The position numbers and the translations under genes are program-made. Below, piece by piece: positions 1 to 12,751 of a stretch of DNA of 64,000 bases; the first letter of the stretch is position 1, and each line of letters begins with the position of its first letter. This stretch comes from Cordia subcordata (Eukaryota; Streptophyta; Magnoliopsida; Boraginales; Cordiaceae), in contig JAPTOF010000024.1 of assembly GCA_028554755.1 (NCBI GenBank), positions 6,215,001 through 6,279,000 on the forward strand, given 5' to 3'. Below the pieces are notes generated by a model. It was not told the DNA's origin. It saw only the letters and a program-made list of their open reading frames with translations, and did not search any database.

Positions 1-2056
1 TTTTCCCGAAGATTGACTATCAATGTCACCAAGACCACATGTATTCAAATTATTTTGGTCAATCCTGGTTCTCAAATATTGTTTAGAAAAAAATGAATTT
101 GAAAAGAGATCTCGTTTTTCTTTTTCTTCCTCAGCAAAACCATCAACCTTCAATTTTTATTTGTGAGGTTTCAAATTGTGAATTAAGATATTCACACCCA
201 TGGTTTTATGCATACCAAAGGGGGAAAAAAATAAAAACAATGTTTACAGAGATCTTATAAAATGGCTAATTGCCAATTTATACGTTAATTTTTGGGTAAG
301 TTTACAAATCCATGGCAATGGATGCTAGTTTTCAAATGCATATAATTTTGAGTTATGCATAAATTCCTAAACATAGACTTATGGAAAAGTTTCCAGATAG
401 AGCACATGAAGCCATTTGCTTAACATGTATTGTTTTTCTTTTTTTTCTTTTTTGGTCAAGACGTGGATTGTTTTTTTCTAAAATGTCTTTCATGTACATC
501 ACTATCTAGCTGTATTACCATAATTTTAGCATTTATACATGTCTCGTTGGTAACAAGACGAAATCAGTTATATATTATGCACGCATGTAATTATAAAGCT
601 CCTTCCATGAATAAATATAACTTCATATAAACATATGTTACTATCCAAGCATCCATGTACAAATATAATTAGTGGCATCCAGAATTCAGTTATATATACT
701 TGTAGACATGAGATTGTACAGCTGAATCCATAAGTAGATTTACACATATAACCACATGTAAATACTAAAGTGTGTACTTCTAGTTAACTAAAGTTATCTG
801 ACTTCTCAGGATTACCATCATGGTCTCTTGCCATTTCTAACTTTACGTACAAAAAACACACATATATACTAGCTATAGCTCATATAGACATAAAAGCACC
901 AACAATTTCCCAACCAACAGCCCCAATACAACCCACAACTTCTAGTTCAATTTCCATGCTTTATCATTTACATATAACCATATACTCATATTCGGTTGGT
1001 ATCAAAGGAAATCAATATGTATATATATACATATATATGCTCATGTTCGGTTGGTATCGAAGGAAATCAATGCATACATATATGTATATATGTGTGTGTG
1101 TATATATATATGTGTGTGTGTATATATGTATATCAATCTTAGATGCCAATTTAACAGTAGGTCCATGGAAGTCACACTTCCAAACTCTGAAGTTTATGAC
1201 CCCTTACTTTCATGGCCTCACCTTATTTAACCATAAACAAGGTCAATAGGAAGCATACACACATAAACACATTTTGTATTCATAAGTAACAACAACATGT
1301 ATATTATTCTCTTCAATTCACATAACTTGATATTATTAAAATCACGCTCCTACATTCTCAATAAAATTTCTTTAGAATTTTAGCAGGACTTCTCGATGTA
1401 AGTCTAAGGAAAACATACAAGTTCAATGGCACAATTATTCTTAAAATTCTTATCACTTACTCGAGATCAATACTAAACCCAGTTTCTTTCCTCCTATTTG
1501 TTCAGTTCTATATACATATTTCATCACCTATATACACAAATATAACATGGAAAAAGACAGCCAAAATCTTTAATAACTAAAACTAGATATCACCACTTAC
1601 TTGAGCAATCAAAAGAGGTGTAATTCTTCCCTCCATTTTCAACTTTTACAGTAAATTGAAGGGTAGAAGGCAAGGGGTTTAATCACAGGTTTGGGAAGGA
1701 AAGGAAAAGAAATGGGTTTTTGATTTTATCTGATAAACTCTTATGTATATAAAATTTGTTTTATTGCCAATTAGCCCATCGAACTTAGTTATTTTGCCAA
1801 ATGAACCACATGTAATAGAGATATAAAGGACAAATGTTGCTACCAATTATGATGCTCAGTAAATCAATGAGTGAAAGCGTAGAACCAACTTTTCAACATG
1901 AAACAAGCATATAATATAACATAATATAAATCAATGGGCCAAAGCATAGACCCAACTTTTCAAGCATGAGCATATAATATAACATAATATAATAAGCAGA
2001 TTAGCATACAAGGATCCCAGCTACCCATCCTCAAGCCTCAATGATCATAACCTACT
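1..2056. other. Non-coding stretch with short tandem repeats
   Basis: No coding region is supported. The stretch holds a TA/TG-rich microsatellite at about 1016-1135 and a two-copy repeat of roughly 55 bp around 987-1095 (both copies carry CGGTTGGTATC). A two-copy 67-bp repeat lies at 1861-1927 and 1928-1991, sharing CCAACTTTTCAA and CATATAATATAACATAATAT. Since the primer-binding-site complement at 2057 points towards lower coordinates, part of this stretch could be untranslated leader of the retrotransposon whose LTR follows. No gag-like protein can be read from it. Confidence 0.6.
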
Positions 2057-2068
2057 GCTCTGATACCA
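2057..2068 (-). other. tRNA-Met primer binding site of the LTR element
   Basis: The plus strand reads GCTCTGATACCA, the complement of TGGTATCAGAGC, three bases from the LTR edge. This fixes the element as minus-strand oriented with its body towards position 1. Confidence 0.75.
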
Positions 2069-2464
2069 TTCTATCATGCCCCCAAATCCGACAACGCGAA
2101 CTGGGTTGACATTGCCACAAGCCTAATCCCGCAAGGCTCTAAACATAATATAGAAAACTAAAACTCTTCAAAATCTTCCATACAGAGCAACTAAAACCTC
2201 AATAATTCATAATAGACTCTTCCTCACTCTACAAACCACGACACCACCCTCTACAAAGTAGAAATGACAAAATGAGCATATACAGCTCAGTAAATAGAAC
2301 ACCCTAAGGTAGGTTTATGGCACAAATTATCTTAGGCATAAGTGTGCAAACTTAAAGTGGTTTTGACACTGTACTGCAAGTCAATTGTAAACAAAGGTTA
2401 AATGGCACAAATCAAAGCTAGGTTGAAGTTATCAAGGTCCCGCTATGATAGATACCATAATTAT

Positions 2465-2765
2465 TAACTGATCGGAGATAACTGAACTAAAATAATAACC
2501 AAACAGAAATAACTTCTAAACATAATACTAACTGAACTGAATCATAACCGAACTAAATATTAGCTGAACTTAATCATAATGGAATTGAGATAACTTCTGA
2601 ACTGAAACAATAACAGAACTCATAACTTCTAAACTAAATCATAACGAAACTTAATCATAACTTCTGAACGGAATATTAACTTAACTGAATCATAACTTTT
2701 GAACTGAAAAATAACGGGACCACATCATAACTTTGGAACAGAATATTAATTGAAATGAAATACTA
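2465..2765. repeat. Degenerate tandem repeat inside the LTR
   Basis: Some 15 imperfect copies of a unit like GAACTGAATCATAACTTCT follow one another with drifting spacing of about 15-25 bases. The array lies wholly within the long LTR. Such subrepeats are common in long chromovirus LTRs. Copies are too diverged for a precise period by eye. Confidence 0.7.
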
Positions 2766-3325
2766 GTAATATGCCAAAAGACAGTGACGGCAATATATTT
2801 CACCCTGCCATCTAGGTGTCACAGCGTACTGAGGGTCAAGGGTGAAAAAGCAACTCAACGTCACTAATAATGGGAAATATCAATTGTATAAGTTGACAAG
2901 GGTAATCAAGGTTTATAAAGGGATGTCTAAACTTACCTCAAACTAGCCTTATAGTCAAAAACTATCCTTCCAAACAATTACAACAAGTTCTGCTTAACTT
3001 AACATCACAAGGTAGTCAACTCAAAGCCAAAGTTGCATTCTTATATAGTAATAGCACAAAAGAAAAGGATTGCAAAAGAATAATAAGAGTAACTTGCCAA
3101 AAGACATGTCAAGAGAAAATTATAACACTAATTAAATAAAACATACCGGGTTAACAAAGTAATAATTCAAGTTTATTCCCATCAAGCACGAGTTTAATAT
3201 ATTCATAGTTTTTCATTTTGTAACAGAAGCACACCACATCAAACATATATACTGCATACCACTCTTACATACATATAAAATGGCTTATGATTCATGGACA
3301 ACTACTACATAGTATAACTCATTAT

Positions 3326-3600
3326 ACTACAAAATTTTATACTAGTAGTTACGTATTTTTTTTTTATGCTTGAAGGAAGTGTAAAAGAGTGTTTTAGTAT
3401 ATTTACACCTCTAAGTGTAACAAAATATTTTGTATAAGTTTTGGTATTCTAATCATTTTGTAACACTTGGAAGTGTAACTAAAATAGTTGGAAGTGTAAC
3501 AATTCTTTTATATAATTTTTTGTATTCTAATCATTTTGTTACACTAGTCCAGGGAATTTTGTATATTTCCTTAAGTGTAGAAGACATATAAGGCTGTGTA
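3326..3600. mobile_element. CACTA-like fragment nested in the LTR
   Basis: It begins TACTACAAAATTTTATAC, resembling the inverted right terminus of the element at 7167-8093 (CACTACAACATTTTATGCC). It carries the same internal palindrome, ACACTTGGAAGTGT (3464-3481), which recurs at about 7765 and 7952. No matching second terminus was found, so this looks like a truncated copy. Confidence 0.45.
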
Positions 3601-4434
3601 CTTATAAACAAGTTGACAACAGATATACATGAGAGGATAACCACATAACAGATTCAAAATGATCCAACCTTACATAGGTACACCAATATTTATACTAAAC
3701 TATTTTTAACTTTTTATCAGTTACTTGGAATGACTTGGAATGAAAAACTGATAAAATTCTTTCCCCAATTTCCAATTTTATACACCAACAAATATAAATC
3801 TCAAATAGATTAGGATGTACATTAAGTATAAGAAATCATTCTTTCTCTCATACATTACTCATGAATGAATACATATATAAATATCTACATGCATGTACAC
3901 ATAGTAACTATAATCATATCAAATTCTTGTAAACCAATAGCTAAATAAATGTTAACTTTAAGTTCTTAAGCTTAAAGTCAAGTTTCTTTCTCCAATTTTC
4001 AGTCTTACATACACACATTCTTGAATATACACATGCAAATAATACACTAGGTAATTTAAGATTAATCGAAACTAAGTGAACTTATAATACTTACTTGATT
4101 AACCATGATTAACCAAGGATGTTAAGTTTTGATTTCTTCTTCTTTCAATTCCAGCCGTGCAGCTCAAGAAGCAAAGATATGGAAAAAAAAATTTTACTCG
4201 TGGTTTTGGGAGAGAAAGTAAGTGAAACGAGTTTTGCCTTCTTTCTTTCTTTTTTTTTTTTTTTTGCACGTATTTATACGTAGATTATCACCTTTTTGCA
4301 TTTTGACCCTCGTTTTAACTATTCCCCGAAATCGCGCAACACATGTCAATCTTTACACATGCACTAGCACACACACACACGCTGTCAACATGCAAGAAGC
4401 AATAATTTTTTTTTTTTTAAATGTGGGTATTACA

Positions 4435-5014
4435 AGTTTTCACTTTGAAAGTCTTGACACTATCAGCACTCATATAATCATAGAATAAGTATGTATTGGA
4501 TAGTTGCCACCCTGCTTTTTTGATTTCATAAAATTCTAATTAGTGGAAAAAATGAATGAGATCAAGTTGTCTCGGTGGGAAACAAAATAATTTTGTAATA
4601 CTTTTGGTGGTTGAGGGTTTTTGCATATGCTCAATGGTATTTGTTTCGGTATTACATTTGCTAGCTGATTGTCATCATATTTGAATCTCGGATGTAAAAG
4701 GCAACAATATAATTGAAGATTAATTCTTTTCACTAGCTATCAAACTAATTTTATAATATCTCAAATACTTTATGATAGGTGAGAAATGGAATTGAATCAC
4801 TAAACATCTGCATTTCAGTGACTTAATGGTACCTCCCAACAATTGAGAACTAGTATTACATTTATAGGTTGCTTGGGATGGCCTCTTGATCCCATAGTAG
4901 ACCATAAGTGCGTGATCCAACTTTATGAGCCTTATCCTAGATTTTTTAATTTCTTTTTGCCTTTAGGGATATTCATTTCTACTTTTTTTAGTGGTATGAA
5001 GTTAGGTATGTTTA

Positions 5015-5048
<34 letters not shown>

Positions 5049-5463
5049 TATAATACTCTCATGAACACTATTATCTACTCTATTTAAAATAAAGTCAAAT
5101 TGCATTTGATATATTTCAACGCAAATTGTTAGAGAAATTCTCTCTTTGATGCAGTTTTGCGAGTAAAAACTGTATGACTACATCTTCGCAGATAGAATCA
5201 ACTTTAAAATCTTAGCTATTATTTGTAGTGACTGTTACATATTCCCATTCAAAATTGGCATGATAGTATTTGTTATTGATCACTACGTAAAGATGGCACA
5301 TCATTTTCCCTTTCATTCTTGTTCATACAAGGAGAGTTTTCAATCCCAAATCTTGAAGTTAAACGGCTAGAATAGAGGTGGCATTTTGAAATCGAAAATC
5401 TCTTTTCCCAAAGTTAGCTTCTTAACCTTAATTATATTTATGTTTCCTACTTTAGTTATATTC
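4435..5463. other. Non-coding AT-rich stretch with (TA)n
   Basis: Short ORFs on both strands show no protein-like composition. A (TA)n microsatellite lies at about 5019-5047. Nothing else is recognised. Confidence 0.6.
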
Positions 5464-6915
5464 CACTACAAGAAAATTTTCGATTTTCTATGAAAATTAC
5501 CGAAGAAAATTTTCAGCAGCTAAATTCTTATGGCTTTCCGATATATTTTGATTTCCATAACTTTTTCGCTAAAAGATACATATAGATATGATCCTGTAGA
5601 ATTTCCAATGGCCTACCGATTGAATAATCAAAGATATAAAAGTTAAATTTTGTTTCTATAAATCAATAAGTAATTACTTATCCATAGCTATTTCTAACAG
5701 TTTACCAACGGAATAGTTCAAATAAATTAATAAAAAATTATTATTTAATCCCTTAGGAAATGCGTAGGTAAATAGCTATTTATCCATAGCTATTTCCAAT
5801 AGAATGTAGTTCGTCAGTAATTTGCTACAAGAATTTAAGCATAGCTATTTCTGGCTGTTTACTTATGGAATAGTTAAATAAATAAAAATAAATTTATTTT
5901 TTTAATTCTGTAGAAAGTCCCCTAGGTAATTAGTAATGTTATTGAGCTGTAACTATTTCCTACGGTTTTACCTAACTAAAAAAATGTAAAAACAAATTTT
6001 ATCTGTTTTATTCGTGGGAAATTCGCTGCATAATTTTATCCTTAGCTATTTCCAACTTATTGAAGTCTATTGGTAATTTGATACAGAAATTTAGCATAGC
6101 TATTTCCGATGGTTGCTGCGTAATAGTTAAAATAAATAAGAAAATAGTTTCATTTCTTTAATTTCATAGAAAGTCTGCAGGTAATTTGCGATGATATTAA
6201 GCTTAACCATTTCATATATCTTACCACTGGACAAAAATATATAAAAAACCAATTTTATTTCTTCTATCCTTAGGAAGTCCGTAAATAATTAGCTACGAAA
6301 ATTTATCCGTAACTATTTCAAATGGTGAACCATCAGAACATTAAAAATATATTAAGAATTAATTTTATTTCTTTAAATTTGTAGGAAGCCCGTCGCTGTT
6401 TAGCTACAAAAAATTCTTTCCATTTGCAAGCTGTCAGTAATAGCAACAGAATGGCGATAGAAAAATACTTCAAAATTCATTTAAATTTTTATACTCATAG
6501 AAAAATTACCATAATACGATTTTCTAATATTTGAGGATGAATTTTATCATTTTAGACTAATTATGACATGACTTTTAGTATAATGTTTAGTGATACTACA
6601 CATATCTCAGCATATTATCATAAAGGATTTACAATATAACTTAGCTCAACAATTAGTGATACTCTAATGGTTTGGATTGAAGTCATGCCAATTTATGTGA
6701 TGAATATAGTAAATTGTAACTTCATGAGTTGGATGAAGCAATTAAATATAATTCTTTTCAAAATTCATGGGGTAAAATAAATTAAAAAAAATTATTTATC
6801 TTTGGAAATTTTCTAGATATTTTTTACGGCAAAGCGATGAAATTCATATTTATCGACAAAATATAAGTATTCTGTAGCTATTTTCAACGAACTAGCTACA
6901 GAGAGTACTTTTTGC
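5464..6915 (+). mobile_element. CACTA (En/Spm-type) terminal region with subterminal repeats
   Basis: CACTACAAGAAAA at 5464-5476 is the canonical CACTA terminus. It is followed by about 1 kb of degenerate repeats: CATAGCTATTTCC or close variants occur near 5683, 5785, 5840, 5949, 6041, 6095 and 6309. They alternate with GTAGGTAATTTGCTAC-like and AAATAAATAAAAATAAATTT-like blocks. Subterminal arrays of this kind bind the element's own regulator protein in En/Spm. No transposase reading frame and no inverted right terminus are visible, so this is a truncated or non-autonomous remnant; the right edge is approximate. Confidence 0.6.
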
Positions 6916-7092
6916 CTTTTATTTAATTTTTAAATTTTTTAAAACTATTGGTGGTAATAGACGCTTCAAAATTTAAATTAATTTTTAATGTTTTAAGAAT
7001 TATCTATTTTTTGTTTATATTTTTAATTAAGGAATTTTCTTATATTTATGACAAAAAAATTTATTTTTAATTAATTTTTTGTTGTTTTATAA

Positions 7093-7140
<48 letters not shown>
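7093..7140. repeat. (ATT)n microsatellite
   Basis: About 16 uninterrupted ATT units. Confidence 0.95.
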
Positions 7141-7166
7141 TGAACTTTTAGTGGATTAAACATTAC

Positions 7167-8093
7167 CACTGCAAGAAATGATATCAGTAATTACATATAT
7201 TTTGATTTCTAATTACATTTAAAAATGTAATTTAAAAAAATTTGTTACACTTGCTACAAGTATAACTAATATTGAAGCAACAAAAAAATTATTGCTATAC
7301 TTAGAAATGTAGCTAATATTTGCTACATTTAAAGATTTAGCTAATATTAATTACATTTTAAAATCTAGCTAAAGTTTACTACATGTGGAAGTATAACTAA
7401 TGTTAGTAACACTTAGTACACTTTGAAATGTACTTAAAAATTTACTACACTTTCAAATACATAATATAATATAATACAATATAATATAATATAATATATA
7501 TTTATTTATAATTTCATGTGTGAATGCAAAAAAAAATTAAATTAAAATTAGAATAAAACTTAAATTGTAATGGTTCAATTTGTATAAAAATTAGATTAAG
7601 AAAAAACCAATAAAAGAGAGTTTTTCCTCAATTATCTTTATAAACAATATGGTATTGCAACATTTTAAAATCCATCGATGTGGAACAAAGCACATGCTAT
7701 TGGCTTCAACTTCATACTTTTGAAGTGTATTAAACAAATGCCCCTTGTACTTACTAATTATTTAGTTACACTTGAAAGTGTAACTAAAAGGTTGGTATAT
7801 AAAAAATTATAAAAAGATATTTTTTTATACTTTAAATTATAACCATTTCAAAATACTTTTTTATTATTTCCTTGAAGCGTAATTAAAAATACAGGACTAC
7901 TTTCATACTTACCAATTAAGCAAATGCTACTTGTACTTACCAATTATTTAGTTACACTTGGAAGTGTAACAAAATAATTACAATATCAAAAGTTATACAA
8001 GAGTATTTCGTTGCACTTGAAAGTACAATTATTTCTTTGCACTTACTTCAAGAGTAATAGAGAAAATAATTACTGGCATAAAATGTTGTAGTG
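7167..8093. mobile_element. Non-autonomous CACTA-like element with TIRs
   Basis: The left end reads CACTGCAAGAAATGATATC and then AGTAATTAC. The reverse complement of the right end reads CACTACAACATTTTATGCC and then AGTAATTAT. Both ends thus carry CACTRCAA followed by AGTAATTA at the same offset. The interior has repeated TTACACTTGGAAGTGTAA palindromes (about 7765 and 7952) and an AT-rich core, with no coding capacity. I could not find a clean 3-bp target duplication (TAC left, ATT right). Length is 927 bp. Confidence 0.55.
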
Positions 8094-9197
8094 ATTTGTT
8101 TTATTTAAGGTTGGCTTTTGAAGTTATTCATTCTGATCTACACTAAACTTAATTTTTATTTTACCTTTTTTTTATAAATTTAACTTATTAAAACATTATT
8201 ATGTGTAAAATTATAAATTTTTTAATTAAATTGCTGTGGTAATAAATAATTATGAATTCAATTAATTTTTAATTTTTAAATAATTAAATTTTAATATTAT
8301 TTAATAATTTTTATAAATATCATATCATTAGTATATCTGAGGGAAACGTATGAATAGTTGTTGGCATTAAATTAAAAAAAAAAAAAAGTTGGCCTTGTTA
8401 AATTATTTGGGTATTCCATTTCCTACCCCTCGCACCACCTACACCCATCCCCACTAAACATTAGTTAATAATATTATTTGTTCATTTTAACCTTTTAATG
8501 CATTTTTTCTAGTTCAATTCTATTTGTATTTGCATCACGAGTGTGTTTTTGTGGGAGAGACCGTTTAAATTATGAAAAATGAGTGGAAGTACAAGATTTA
8601 CTTTCAATCTATTAACTTTGAACTTTTTTTTAATTCTTTTGAAGTGCTTTAATTTCATTTAATTTCAATCATTTACATGTATCAATGCCTTTTTGCTTTT
8701 TTTAGTCATTGCATTCTTCTTATAAGACTGTGCTCTTGCTTTTATTATATGAAGTTCTGAACTAAAAATTTTATTCAAATTTTTCGCTTGATCACAATGC
8801 ATTATCCTCACTGCTTTCTGTTACTATTATATTTATGCAAATCTTAGGCCAAAGTTTGATTGAGTATTTGTTTTGCTTTTTTGACAGTGTTGTAATCACT
8901 TTGAGTCGTTGGTATGATAAAATAGACAAGTTAGGTGTCAATCTAGTGAAGCACTCTAAGTATTTATGCTCAATTTTTTTTTTGGAAAACTATGCACTAA
9001 TGACGTATGTTTGTAAAAATGCCCGAAAGGGGAAAAAATGAAAAAGAGAGAATTATATACATGTGATGTCTATTTTATTTTATGTTAACGTTAGCTCCTA
9101 ATCAAGATCCTTTTCCTGTACTGTTAATCGATAAATTTGATTGAAATTTAACACATGATAAAATTTCAATGCTGTTTTATGATCTAGTGGTGGAAAA
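8094..9197. other. Non-coding AT-rich stretch
   Basis: No gene is supported. The 68-codon ORF at 8835 has no recognisable motif. The stretch ends in GGAAAA (9192-9197), which recurs after the Copia element and is its candidate target duplication. Confidence 0.6.
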
Positions 9198-9617
9198 TAT
9201 TGGAATATTTCTCTTTAAAGTGAGCTATCATTAATTATTTTTGGTTTTATAAATTAGGCTAAATATCTGGTTCATAAGTTGTCTTTGTAATTATATTAAG
9301 CCAACCTCATAAATCTATATGGTTCTATTGTGTGTAGGGTTATATATTCTAATAAAGCCTTTTATGAATGGGCTTATCAAAATTTATTATAAATAGGACT
9401 AGGTCCCCCGTCTATTATGAACCCTAACAGTTGTTCCCATAAGTATCTATTAATCTTGAGTAGAGCAGGAAAATGAAGATCTAACCCTCAACTGGTTGAC
9501 AGTTGTGTTTCTTCAATTCAACAATAATGGCTTAAATGGGTACGAGTTTCCACAGTCAATCATGTCTTTTAATTTTATACTGTAAATCCATGTATACGAT
9601 TTTTATTTGCGCTTACA
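9198..9617 (+). repeat. 5' LTR of the Copia element
   Basis: It starts TATTGGAATATTTCTC (ancestral TGTTGG) and ends GCGCTTACA. It matches 12783-13209 along its whole length, with scattered substitutions and a few indels. Shared blocks include GGCTAAATATCT, GGTTGACAGTTGTGTTTCTT and TTATTTGCGCTTA. Confidence 0.8.
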
Positions 9618-10036
9618 TGTTGTAATGCCCCATAATTTTCTATAAAGAAAATAGATAAATAAAATAATTAAGTTGTAACAAAAATCTATAGAATAGGAAG
9701 AGTTGTAACCAAAATTTATTGGTTTAAAGTTAAAGTTAGTGAATATATCAAGCATGTGGCATGCTTAATTAAGAAATATGTAACATTTTCTTGGGAATTG
9801 AATATAGGAAGTCCTAAAGTTTTGTAACTATTGGGTTAGTGACTTACTTGGTGGTCTAAAGTTTTGCAACTATTGGGTTAGTGGCTTATTTAGTGGTCTA
9901 GTTATTGCTATTATTACTAAACCGTTACAAACCTTTTCTAGTCTATCTAAATCTTCACCTATATTATAGAACAAAATGTTGAGGGAAAAATCTAAGACTG
10001 CAAACTAGTAGTCTAGGCTGCAATCATTGAGCAAAA

Positions 10037-10047
10037 GTATATCAGAA
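10037..10047 (+). other. Degenerate primer binding site
   Basis: GTATATCAGAA followed by TTATTGCAATGG resembles the usual Copia start GGTATCAGAGC plus ATTGCAATGG. It lies about 420 bp from the LTR instead of directly beside it, which suggests an insertion in between. Confidence 0.45.
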
Positions 10048-10359
10048 TTATTGCAATGGTCGGTTTATCTTGTTTGAGGCTCTGATTTTGGTAACCTTTT
10101 TTTTTATAAGTTGAGACTTCCCCTTTTAATATAAACCTTATATACATGTATTCATGTTTACTAAAATACTTTTAAAATTGCATCAATTGTATTTCGAAAT
10201 TTTTGCTTAAAACTATTGCCAAAAAAAATCTTGATAAATACGTATTTCTATAAAGTAAATCCATTCTATGTTCTTTTTCCATTGAATATTTTCAAAATAA
10301 ATATGGAACCAAAGTTATTGAGAAAGTACATTTGAAAGCTATTATTTGTCAATCAAATT

Positions 10360-11982
10360 ATGATTTTGAACTCGATAAAGGAAGATTTTGATAGGGAAAT
10401 TGTCTCACTTCCACTACTAAAAGGTGGTCAAGTTGGAACTTCTTCTCACATTGAGAGACAAGATACTAGTAAGTATGCTATAGTAGATGATCATGCTATA
10501 GCAATTAGAATCTACATGTTTAGAGCTCACAATCTCATGAGACTAATGACGAACAATATTTAAAAAGGTTAATTAGAGAAAGAAGACCTTCCATCAACAA
10601 TGATTATCTCATTTACGTGGATGTCATGAGAGATGAGATACAATCTATGATGGATAATGGGTTTGGGAACTTATTAATTTTTTTAAGGGCTATAATCTTA
10701 TTCACTGCAAATAGGTCTCAAGATCAAGAAAGAGTCTTTTAGGTTATAATGACTCTTTTGACACATATTGACCTAGAGTTACATCCAATGGATGGGAAAA
10801 TAGTTATATCAAATAGATGTGAAAATAGTTTTCCTCAACAATGATCTTTATCAATAAGTCTACATGAATTAACCTAAAAATTTACCGTTACTAGTAACGA
10901 AAACATGGTTTGTAGACTTAAAAAATCTATTTATGGCTTACAATAAGTATTTGAAAATTGAAAAAAATGGTAACTTCTTATGGTTTTGAGGAAAATAAAG
11001 CTGATTAATGTGTATTTCTCAAGATTAGTAAGAGTAAGTTTATCTTACTGATATTATATGTTGGTGATCTTCTACTAGCTACAAATGACTTAGGTATACT
11101 CCATGAGACTAAGCAATATTTATCTAAGGCATTCATATCCTAAGAAGGCTTCTTTTGTTCTTGGAACTGAGTTTTGTTGAAATTGGTCTTTTGGATTTTT
11201 AGGTTTTTCTTCTCAAACTGTTTAATAAGGAGAATCGTAAGTCTTATAACGCTCCTGTTGTAAAAGATGATTAGATATACTTGGAAGTAATATCCTCAAA
11301 GCGATATAGAAAATGTTTCTGTGAAAGATATGCCTTATACTAGTGTTGTTTGAAGCTTGATGTATGCTCAAGTATGCACTAGACCTAATATTGTTTTTTT
11401 TAGTAGTTTTTGGTCAATACGAGATAAGTCGTAGAAGATAACTTTGTGTTGTTCTTAAAAAGGTAATGAAATACCTACAGAAGACCAAAAACTATATGCT
11501 TATTAGTAGGCCATCTAGAGTTTGATTGAATACTTTGATTGTGCTGGATTTTCAGATAATCAAAATCTAGTCTTTGGTATATATTTATGTTAGCTGTAGG
11601 GGCAATATCTTAGAAGAGTGCTAAACAACTTAGTACCTCTTCAATTATACAAATTTGTGGCTTGTTATGAAGCCTCATCTCATACTATGTGGCTAAAAAA
11701 CATGATATCTTATTTGAGAATTATAAATTCTATTACTAAATCTATTAAGGATCTGTTATATTAATAGAGCTGTTGTTTTATTCTCAAAGAATAATAAGAG
11801 TACTGAATTGCAAGCATATGGATGTCAACTTCTTGATAATCAGAGATTTCGTCAAGAGTGATGGCATTCATATAGAACGAATTGCTACTAATGACATGCT
11901 AGTTGACTCTTTGACTAGGGGTCTTAGTCATATAATCTTTATGAATCATGTTGGGACTATGAGTAATTTTGTAATCTTTTAA
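10360..11982 (+). pseudogene. Copia pol remnant (RT and RNase H)
   Basis: The polyprotein of a Copia element would supply reverse transcriptase and RNase H; this copy is broken by many stops and frameshifts. Recognisable pieces in order are: VDVMRDEIQSMMDN (about 10618), the RT entry region; RLKKSIYGLQ (about 10914), matching the family KLKKSLYGLKQ; LYVGDLLLATND (about 11053), the RT catalytic loop with YVDD changed to YVGD; KVMKYLQKTKNY (about 11461), matching the connection region; and HMDVNFLIIRDFV plus ATNDMLVDSLTRGL (11815-11930), the RNase H C-terminus, where families usually have HIDIRYHFIRE and LADILTKPL. Gag and integrase are not readable, so a large internal deletion is likely. Confidence 0.85.
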
Positions 11983-12208
11983 TGTTATTGTCTAGTGAGA
12001 GCTTTATATTATCATCTATTGTTGAATGTTCCCATTATTTCATGTCTTGTTTTGCACATTGGTGCATTTGTACAATAGCATGTTGGTTTATGTTTCACAA
12101 CATGATTGATATATTGTAATTACTCATATTCATGTTTTGTTAAGGATCTTATGTTTGGTGTCTATTGCGATAAGATCTCTTATTGAGTTTAATATCTCCA
12201 AAAGGACA

Positions 12209-12391
12209 CCATTTTGATTGGAGATATGTATTCTTTCCTCTGGCCCATTGATTGCCATTTTGTAAGGTTAAGAATACTCTTTTCTCTAGCCTGTTGATTG
12301 CCTTTTTGTGAGGATATGTGTTCTTTTCTCTAGCATGTTGAACGCCATTTTGCGAGGATAAGAACAATGGATTTCTCTGGTCTTTTGAATG
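12209..12391. repeat. Four-copy minisatellite between pol and 3' LTR
   Basis: Units start at 12209, 12255, 12301 and 12345 (46, 46, 44 and about 47 bp). Each has the form CCATTTTGNNAGGATA, then TTCTTTTCTCTAGC, then TGTTGATTG, with few differences. The array lies in the untranslated tail of the Copia element. The minus-strand ORF across it is only a shadow of the repeat. Confidence 0.85.
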
Positions 12392-12751
12392 CTAATCTTG
12401 GAGAAATCATGTGGAGGACTAGCAAAGAAATAGCACATTTTGACCACATATTGGTGCTAGTTTTTTACTATGTTGCTATATGTTTGGTCCATGACAATAG
12501 GGTCAAATGACATTTGTGACCATGAAAAGTCTTCTGCCAATATACAACACTGTGACTACCATGATTTAGTGTTTAACAATCCTGTTGGTCAGGATTGGTG
12601 TTCGAGGTGTAATTTTGCGTGCCAAAATGTTTTTTTTTTTTTTTTTGTAATTGTGGCCACATTTTGTTTTATTGCTTAGCCTCATAAATATTTTTCCTTA
12701 AAAGTTTAAAAAATAAATAATAAAATAATTAACGTTACCCAAGTAGGAGAT

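Larger units (their letters stand above)
2072..4434 (-). mobile_element. Long LTR of a Gypsy/chromovirus-like retrotransposon
   Basis: Read on the minus strand, the block starts TGTAATACCCACATTT (at 4434) and ends GGGGGCATGATA (at 2072). It is followed after three bases by TGGTATCAGAGC (complement at 2057-2068), the usual initiator-Met tRNA primer binding site. A TATAAATA box lies about 160 bases inside the minus-strand start (near 4270), as expected for the LTR promoter. TGTAAYACCC starts and GGGGCATGACA ends are typical of chromovirus LTRs; here the terminal CA has become TA. Length is about 2.36 kb. It contains a degenerate short-period repeat (2465-2765) and a CACTA-like insertion (about 3326-3600). 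No second LTR or coding region was found, so the rest is lost or outside the window. Confidence 0.7.

Noticed and set aside
956..1249. 97-codon ORF rich in Tyr/Ile/Val
   Set aside because: It is a translation of a TA/TG microsatellite with no protein-like pattern.
4222..4488. 88-codon ORF with a Phe run
   Set aside because: It reads through poly-T tracts inside the long LTR and matches no family.
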